Shown here in pieces: positions 58,201-64,000 of a DNA stretch of 64,000 nt (the first letter of the stretch is position 1; every line of letters starts with the position of its first letter). The stretch is from Symbiodinium natans (Eukaryota; Sar; Dinophyceae; Suessiales; Symbiodiniaceae), in assembly GCA_905221605.1 (NCBI GenBank), contig CAJNDS010000402.1, positions 763,818 to 827,817 of the forward strand, read 5' to 3'. The notes beneath the pieces are model-generated. The model searched no databases, was not told where the DNA came from, and was given only the letters and a program-made list of their open reading frames with translations. Both the position numbers and the translations under genes were made by a program.

Positions 58201-58740
58201 ATGGGTTGGGGGCAGGGGTGGGCATCTGCACCCGAAGTTCGGTCTGATTTGAGCTTCGTGCTTGCCTCATTGGGGCTTCAGGCTCCATAGCTGCAGCCTG
58301 AGATCGTGCCGAGGCATTACCCTTGGTGACAAGGACTTACGGCCAGCAAGCTTCCGGATGCTGGGAGGATTTTAGACTCCTGAACCCTTGGGAGACTTTG
58401 CAAGGCTGGCCAAGGAGGCCCGAATGCTGAACATGCAACGTAACCCACATGCTCAAAAAGATAACACTCGTGCGAGCCGAAACGCTCAAGCCGAGACACG
58501 TCAATACACTGGTATCGTTGCTGCTTCTTGCTGATGCAGATACAGTCGCTGAAGTGTCCGCCACTAGCGGCGTGGCCTAAGAGCCCACAACCAAGCTGCC
58601 ACACACCCATCATCACCCATCATCACTCAGGAAGCTCCTCTCCGACTCCTTGCCCCAGCGCTTGGGAGCTGTGGATGTCGCTTCCCTAAGCTCCGCGCGG
58701 GCTGCCAAGCTTCGGCACCTTGGGATGGACTTTCGCAGCT
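55300..58740 (+). CDS. Exons of unknown gene(s)
   Basis: Pieces: about 55345-55500 (TRFVPAELFESNPSETEVF), about 55476-55560 (KPEEAEERMLSEPLG), about 55874-55939, about 56260-56441 (Glu/Ser-rich), about 57297-57442 (SVDKREEARRCTAELAALAR, coiled coil), 57532-57609 (CPPPPPDHQELRELRMLKR), about 57708-57790 (WQYEASRARDNQGLALRSFF), 57910-58034 (WLRPPQAVANLLEALSDFAG) and about 58629-58741 (KLLSDSLPQRLGAVDVASL, donor GTAAGA). The coiled-coil and Pro-rich pieces suggest a structural protein. No family recognised. 58742-59450 has no supported gene. Confidence 0.4.
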
Positions 58741-59454
58741 TGTAAGAGGGTCGGTCGCACGAGTGCAATCACAAGCATTCTTCGTGATCGGGCTGCTTGC
58801 ATAGAAGCGTGCACGAACCCGTAGTTGGCTTCAGCCGAAAGCTGCCTCAAGAGGGGAGGCCCTAAAGAGTCGAGTCCGGGTTGAGCGACTTGCGGGCACT
58901 CGGGGGTGCCCATTGAGCCCATTGATGGGGCTCCTTGAGTTTTGGTTCCTGGGCTTATGGTTTCTGTTTGTTTTCTATGGTCCGTGTTTCCATGCCCCCC
59001 CCCGGTCAACTGGTATGGCATGTTGTGGCCAGAGATGTACACGACTTGGGGCATGGTTCTCTTATAAGGTCGCTGCTCGGCTCGCCAGACGCAAGCGTGG
59101 AAGCTGTGTCCAGGACAATGGGTGCGTGTCTTTGAGGGAGCAGCGGTGAGCTCGCAGAGCTGGTCGTTTAGCTTCCGTAGCTTCCAGCTTTGGATGTTTT
59201 CAGGGATGGAGTAGCCCAGCCAGATGATGCAGTCTCCTAGGCAAAGGGGTGGAGGGTGCACAATACCGACATTGCAAGCAGTGAGCTGCACGTGGTGGTC
59301 AAATGCATATTTGTGTCATGGTCGGTGCAAGATTCCTGTACTGGGGAAGAGCTCCGTAGATCTCTTTGCTTTCGAACAGAGATGCCTGATTGTGAGCATG
59401 TTCAACCCCTGGTGGGGGGTCAGCAAGTGTGGAAGTGCGCAAGTGCGCGCGCGT

Positions 59455-59546
59455 GTACGTGTAAGTGTAAACGGAAGTGTGTGTAAGTGTGTAAGTGTGT
59501 AAGTGTGTAAGTGTGTAAGTGTGTAAGTGTGTAAGTGTGTAAGTAA

Positions 59547-59577
<31 letters not shown>

Positions 59578-59730
59578 TGGTGTGTGTGTGTTTGTGGTGT
59601 GTGTGTTTGTGGTGTGTGTGTTTGTGGTGTGTGTGTTTGTGGTGTGTGTGTTTGTGGTGTGTGTGTTTGTGGTGTGTGTGTTTGTGGTGTGTGTGTTTGT
59701 GGTGTGTGTGTTTGTGGTGTGTGTGTTTGT

Positions 59731-59779
<49 letters not shown>

Positions 59780-59821
59780 TGTGTGTTGTGTGTGTGTGTG
59801 TGTGTGTGTTTGTGTGTGTGT

Positions 59822-59870
<49 letters not shown>

Positions 59871-60025
59871 TGTTGTGTGTGTGTGTGTGTGGTGTGTGTG
59901 TTTGTGTGTGTGGTGTGTGTGTGGTGTGTGTGTGTGTGTGGTGTGTGTGTGTGTGTGGTGTGTGTGGTGTGTGTGTGTGTGTGTTTGGTGGTGTGTGTGT
60001 GGTTGTGGTGTAGTTTTGTGGTGTG

Positions 60026-60086
<61 letters not shown>

Positions 60087-60369
60087 TGTTGTGTGTGTGT
60101 GTGTGGTGTGTGTGTTTGTGGTGTGTGTGTGTGTGTGTGTTTGTGGTGTGTGTGTGTGTGTGTGTGTGTGTTTGTGGTGTGTGTGTGTTTGTGGTGTGTG
60201 TGTGTTTGTGGTGTGTGTGTGTTTGTGGTGTGTGTGTTTGTGGTGTGTGTGCTTGTGGTGTGTGTGCTTGTGGTTTCTGTGCTTGTGGTTTCTGTGCTTG
60301 TGGTTTCTGTGCTTGTGGTTTGTGTGCTTGTGGTTTGTGTGCTTGTTTGTGTGTGTGTGTGTGTGTGTT

Positions 60370-60400
<31 letters not shown>

Positions 60401-60477
60401 GTTTGTGTGTGTGTGTTTGTGTGTGTGTTTGTGTGTGTGTTTGTGTGTGTGTTTGTGTGTGTGTTTGTGTGTGTGTT

Positions 60478-60524
<47 letters not shown>

Positions 60525-60575
60525 TTGTGTGCTTGTTTGTGTGCTTGTTTGTGTGTTTGTTTGTTTGTTTGTTTG
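59455..60575. repeat. 1.1-kb TG/CA repeat with higher-order units
   Basis: It starts with TGTAAG units (59455-59545), then TG runs broken by a 15-17-bp unit (TTTGTGGTG plus TG steps) repeated about ten times from 59572 to 59730 and again after 60110. It ends in TTTG units near 60560. The huge Thr/His and Cys/Val frames (up to 508 codons) are translations of this repeat and are not genes. Confidence 0.97.
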
Positions 60576-60671
60576 GAAGCCAAGGCGCCATGTTGAGAGG
60601 CGTCACGCTCTGAGGCTTGCACTTTGAGTACTGCCACGGTTCCGCGACCCTGCACCTGAAACTTGTGTTCC

Positions 60672-61285
60672 ATGAGAAGCCTTGATGAAGGTCAAGGCGA
60701 AGGCACCCCAACACTTCCTGTCCTCCTTCCGACTCTGCAGTCACCTCGCCTTGCGCATCGCTTTGCCAAAGCTCGACCCGTGGAGGGGCTTGTTGAACGT
60801 GCCCCCTGTTTTTACTCAATCTCACCAGCTCTTTGCTCTTGAGAAAGTGAAACTCGCCGGTTTTTTGTGGTTGCCGTCGTCAACAGTTTTGTGGTGCTAC
60901 TTCTGCAAGGTGCAAAGCTACAGCCCATCTCAACAGAAATCACATGGTCGGCGTCAAGTACCTCAAAACGTCGACCAGTCGAGCCCCTTTTGGTCTTCAA
61001 CGTTTCTAGACCCCGGGGAGCTCCGTCTGAATTCCGGCCATTGTAACATGCCGCGGAAGGCAACCCAACGTGCTTGTGCGCGAAGCGACCCGAGCAACTA
61101 TAGGATGACAACTTTTCCATTGCCCTGAACAACTGGGACGGGACTCGATTCGGTCGACAATGTCATCAGGATCTGTCGGCCATGCGCTTCCCTTGCCGAA
61201 TGGTGTGGCTGCCTTGACCTCAGCTCCATGCTTTGCTTGCGATTTCGCTATAGCAGCACTGATGCCTAGATAGCATGGTGGGCAA
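60672..61285 (+). CDS. Probable exons, unknown
   Basis: 60672-60840 (MRSLDEGQGEGTPTLPVLLP, then RLAHRFAKARPVEG) and about 61150-61268 (VGHALPLPNGVAALTSAPCF). Both are plausible + frames, but neighbouring frames are also open, including - 60600-60825 running into the CA repeat. Possibly the 5' part of the Nup98-like gene. A 93-codon + frame and a 156-codon - frame overlap at 61433-61903 and remain unresolved. Confidence 0.3.
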
Positions 61286-61699
61286 GCTCACACGCGGCCC
61301 ATTCCCAGAAGATGGTCATGCTGGCAGTGAGGTCTGAACTCCTGCTTGTCTCGAGATCAAGATCATCCAGACCTGGGTAGCAGAGAGCAGCAGATGCTCA
61401 GATATGCAAATAGTCCAGCACTTTGGCTTCCTCTAGCTACTGGTGTAGCATCGCAGGCATGAATGGAACAAACGTGCAAAGCGTAGGTTGGAGGTGAGAG
61501 GATGGGCATTTTCGCAGCCAAGGACAGTTTCAACGCAGAGGTCCCAGTCAGACAGCGGCACACCACGCCCTGCCGTAGACCAGTCATACTTGATTGTGGA
61601 GCCAGATCTGTCGCAGATGAGCAGGGATGTGTCTTGGCGGCCTGGGCCAGAGCTTTCTCTTGTTTCGAATGCTGCTAAAGTCATGGATGGCCAGCCGAA

Positions 61700-62856
61700 A
61701 TGCCAACCCCTGAGATTCAACGACGAAGCATTCACGTTTCTGAGGAATTGGCGGAAGTGTGGGACCTGACGGTGACGAAGCCTGACATCGGCACTGTCGT
61801 GCCTCGGACACATTCGCTGGGTGGCGGCTTCAGGACTTCTTGTCCGCGAAGCAGAGGCGAAACTGAAGTTTAGGGCATTTGGCGGCTCTCCACTAACGCG
61901 CATCTTTTTTCGGCATTATTGTCCTACGTTTCTGTGCTCTGAGTTATGGCATTTCGATATCTGGTCAAAGTGATCCTCCATTGTGTGGTACTTTCGCTTC
62001 ACATCCAAGAACCCGCACTCAGAAAGTCAGAAGGTAGCGAGCTGAACGTACTCAGGTGTTCCATGGCACCACAGATTGCAGAGATTTGGACATTGCCGAA
62101 ACGGTTGTGCTCAAGAGAGGTTATGCGGCTCGGCTGCACTTGACTGCACGGCTTGCGGCAGGCGTCATCCCCCAGGCAGCGCACAAGGAGCTCAAGCCAT
62201 GCTTACTTGAGTTCTGCATTTTCTGGCTGGTGAGGTGCTCGTCTACCCAGATCCAGCCAAAAAGCCGCCACCTGGCGAGGGCTTGAACAAGCACGCCACC
62301 GTGACGATGTACCAGTGCTTTCCCCCAGGCTGTTGGGATCTGTTTGGCAGTTGGGACGGGGCTGCCGGGCACAATTTAAATGCTTGCATACCGCACAAGC
62401 GTGCTAAGCCACGCGTGTCAATAACGACTCGCACGCCTGCGCCCTCCAATAAGACAACCTGCATGTTCTGCTGATTTCTGCTGCCTCAGCATCTCGGAAG
62501 TAGCACTTCCATCATTGAGTTCCGTGCCACCAGGTTGCCCGTGCTCGTGCCATAGAACAGCGCTTGAAGTCAGGCGGCCACGTAAAGGATGAGGAAGCGC
62601 TGGCGGAGTACAAGGCGGCAGAATGCTGTGCTGGTGCTGGCCGTTAAGTTAAGGAAAGCAAGTCCCGTGTGCCTTTTCAGGTTTCGGCTACCAAGCTGCA
62701 TTCAAACCTTTCGTGCCCCAAATCTGGGGGCAGACGGGCTGACAAACCATTGGGCAGGTCAAAATCAAAGAGATGACGGAAGAGAAAAGCACGTGCAGAT
62801 TCATCGACTACGACTGCTTGACGGGTGTTTGGAAGTTCGAAGTCGAGAGGTTCTGA
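61700..62856 (+). CDS. Nup98-type autopeptidase (nucleoporin2) domain protein
   Basis: Nup98 is a nuclear-pore FG nucleoporin whose C-terminal domain docks it to the pore scaffold. Exons: 61700-61798 (VSEELAEVWDLTVTKPDIGT, from ATG 61700), 62056-62119 (FHGTTDCRDLDIAETVVLKR), about 62230-62328 (EVLVYPDPAKKPPPGEGLNK, the hallmark motif), 62534-62618 (AIEQRLKSGGHVKDEEAL) and 62758-62856 (FIDYDCLTGVWKFEVERF, then TGA). This spans the whole domain. The expected HF-S cleavage site is replaced by RF and stop, so it would not self-cleave and is not fused to Nup96. No GLFG repeats are visible upstream in the window. The acceptor before EVLVYPD (near 62229) is not AG, so that boundary is uncertain. Confidence 0.8.
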
Positions 62857-63049
62857 GCTGCTAAGCTCAAACTGTCATGGCCACGCCATGTGTCCTTCCG
62901 AGCTGCACGAAGTCAAGAAGTCAGCGTTCATAGAGAAGTTGAAAGGCTTCTTCTTTACGGGTTGGAAGCTGATGGGGCTACTCATTCTTGTTCCAACAGC
63001 TCCACGATGTAGTTGAATTGCCCCTGTCCGAGGTCACACTGAGCTGTTA

Positions 63050-63749
63050 TTGCTGTTAGCTTTTCTGTTCTCCAGAACTGGAAGTTGCATGGTCGGCTTT
63101 GGATCTCGCAGAGACATCCAGCTAGTCTGTGCCAGTTCTGATCGCTTGAAAAGGCGTGCGTCCGGATGCCAATGCTCGTATCCATACAGGCGACTGCGGG
63201 CCGACGACCCCTTACTTGTCAGAGCATCATTAGATGGTAGTTTTCCCGAAGCATGGGAAATTCTGAAGCAGGCTGTTGCGGAGTGTCCCGGACCAGAGAG
63301 CCGAACCCAAAAACCAACCCCCCCTAGCTGAAGGCGCCTTGTGTATAACGATTGCTTCAGCACCACTTGCTCAGAATAGGTCAGGCAGGCATGTCGTGGC
63401 CCTGCAGTTGAGCTGTTTCACCGAGCCACAGCCCCCGCATCGATGGAGCTGAGATCTACACCAGATGCCAATGTGTTGACCTCTGTTGACTACGCTCCTC
63501 CGTCCATGTTCTTAGCCCAATTCGTTGTGCCTTGGCTGTGGGCTGTTGCGGACTCTGGCACGTTCCCAACATTTCCCAACTGCCAAAGTCTCGAGTCCAA
63601 CAAATGACAAAAGGGATGGAGCGTCTCGGCGCTGGGCAAGAACATTCGGCAGGCAGAGCAATGAAAGGAACTTCGGCGCCGATGTGCTTTCAGCAGCTTT
63701 GCGTTCTGCCGCCAAGAAAGTTTTCCGCAGTAGAGGCTTGCATGCACAG
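63050..63749 (+). CDS. Exons of unknown gene
   Basis: About 63160-63328 (DDPLLVRASLDGSFPEAWEI, then LKQAVAECPGPES), about 63410-63607 (PDANVLTSVDYAPPSMFLAQ; a hydrophobic FVVPWLWAV) and about 63600-63749 (NFGADVLSAALRSAAKKVF, donor GTCAGC). Credible coding, family unknown. They follow the Nup98-type stop by 300 bp or more, so I treat them as the next gene in the array. 63750-64000 holds a further open frame of uncertain value. Confidence 0.4.
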
Positions 63750-64000
63750 GTCAGCTGAGGTCATGATGAAGTGTATCCGCAGAATATTGCTAGTTACGTT
63801 GAGGCATAAGATCGATGACGCAACTGTCAAAGGGAACACTGAATTTATTGCCTCGCGTGCTAGTTCGAGTAATCATGGGCGGTCCATGTGTAGGCCCTTC
63901 CATCGGTCCATGCCGCTATCAAGCTAAGGCCCCATTTGCTTCACAGAGTTCCGAACCGGCGCCGTGCCGCCCTCGCTTGCCAAACGCTGTATATTCGGAA

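Noticed and set aside
59299-60825. 508-codon and similar giant open frames of Thr/His or Cys/Val
   Set aside because: They are translations of the TG/CA repeat; all six frames are open for the same reason.
1-64000. CRISPR arrays, rRNA genes, prophage, bacterial operons
   Set aside because: No regular spacer repeats, no rRNA motifs and no prokaryotic gene structure were seen; the sequence is eukaryotic.
1-64000. TGA reassigned to Trp
   Set aside because: All conserved Trp codons in the USP, FkbM, GCFC and Nup98-type domains are TGG, and TGA serves as a stop at probable gene ends.

Overview
This window looks like nuclear DNA of a dinoflagellate, most likely a Symbiodiniaceae-type genome. No prokaryotic gene structure is present, and only one non-repeat open frame of normal length has both a clean start and a clean stop. 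The protein families I can recognise (a USP deubiquitinase, an FkbM-type methyltransferase, a GCFC-domain splicing-type protein and a Nup98 autopeptidase domain) are all broken into short exons. Their introns start with GT, GC or GA and end with AG, which is the known dinoflagellate donor repertoire. Nearly every convincing exon lies on the + strand, as expected for dinoflagellate unidirectional gene arrays. I worked without tools: exon edges were placed by reading frame, splice dinucleotides, phase matching and remembered family motifs, so every multi-exon model is provisional.

Layout. 0-7 kb: few supportable genes, one good exon (3197-3303). 7.0-10.0 kb: a multi-exon gene with a Cys-rich segment and a W-rich motif (possible periplasmic-binding-like receptor). 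10.3-12.5 kb: weak or strand-ambiguous coding. 12.7-16.9 kb and 17.6-23.0 kb: long runs of good exons from unrecognised + strand genes. 23.4-32.5 kb: a ubiquitin-specific protease with Cys, QQD, zinc-finger, HLKRF and His boxes, plus a PUB/PUG-like domain and a charged helix placed between the HLKRF and His boxes. 32.8-33.9 kb: further exons. 34.1-37.0 kb: an FkbM-family SAM methyltransferase. 37.8-39.7 kb: scattered exons. 40.6-43.4 kb: an acidic, coiled-coil unknown gene. 43.6-46.1 kb: more exons around a 370-bp pyrimidine tract, ending in a hairpin over a stop codon. 46.5-47.1 kb: a 290-bp TIR element and a dispersed repeat. 47.5-50.0 kb: a GCFC (PAXBP1/GCF2-like) gene. 50.3-52.9 kb: an unknown gene. 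53.3-55.2 kb: a repeat-bearing low-complexity protein. 55.3-58.7 kb: unknown exons. 59.5-60.6 kb: a 1.1-kb TG repeat. 61.7-62.9 kb: a Nup98-type C-terminal domain. 63.0-63.75 kb: more exons.

The genes do not form an obvious pathway: ubiquitin removal, methyl transfer, splicing/transcription and nuclear pore functions simply sit side by side. The most interesting signal is structural. Adjacent exons are repeatedly joined across gaps of only about 27-40 nt that look like complete introns (good examples 48703-48733 and 52668-52702), and some apparent interruptions are smaller still. The other main candidate for novelty is the USP with an internal PUB-like domain.
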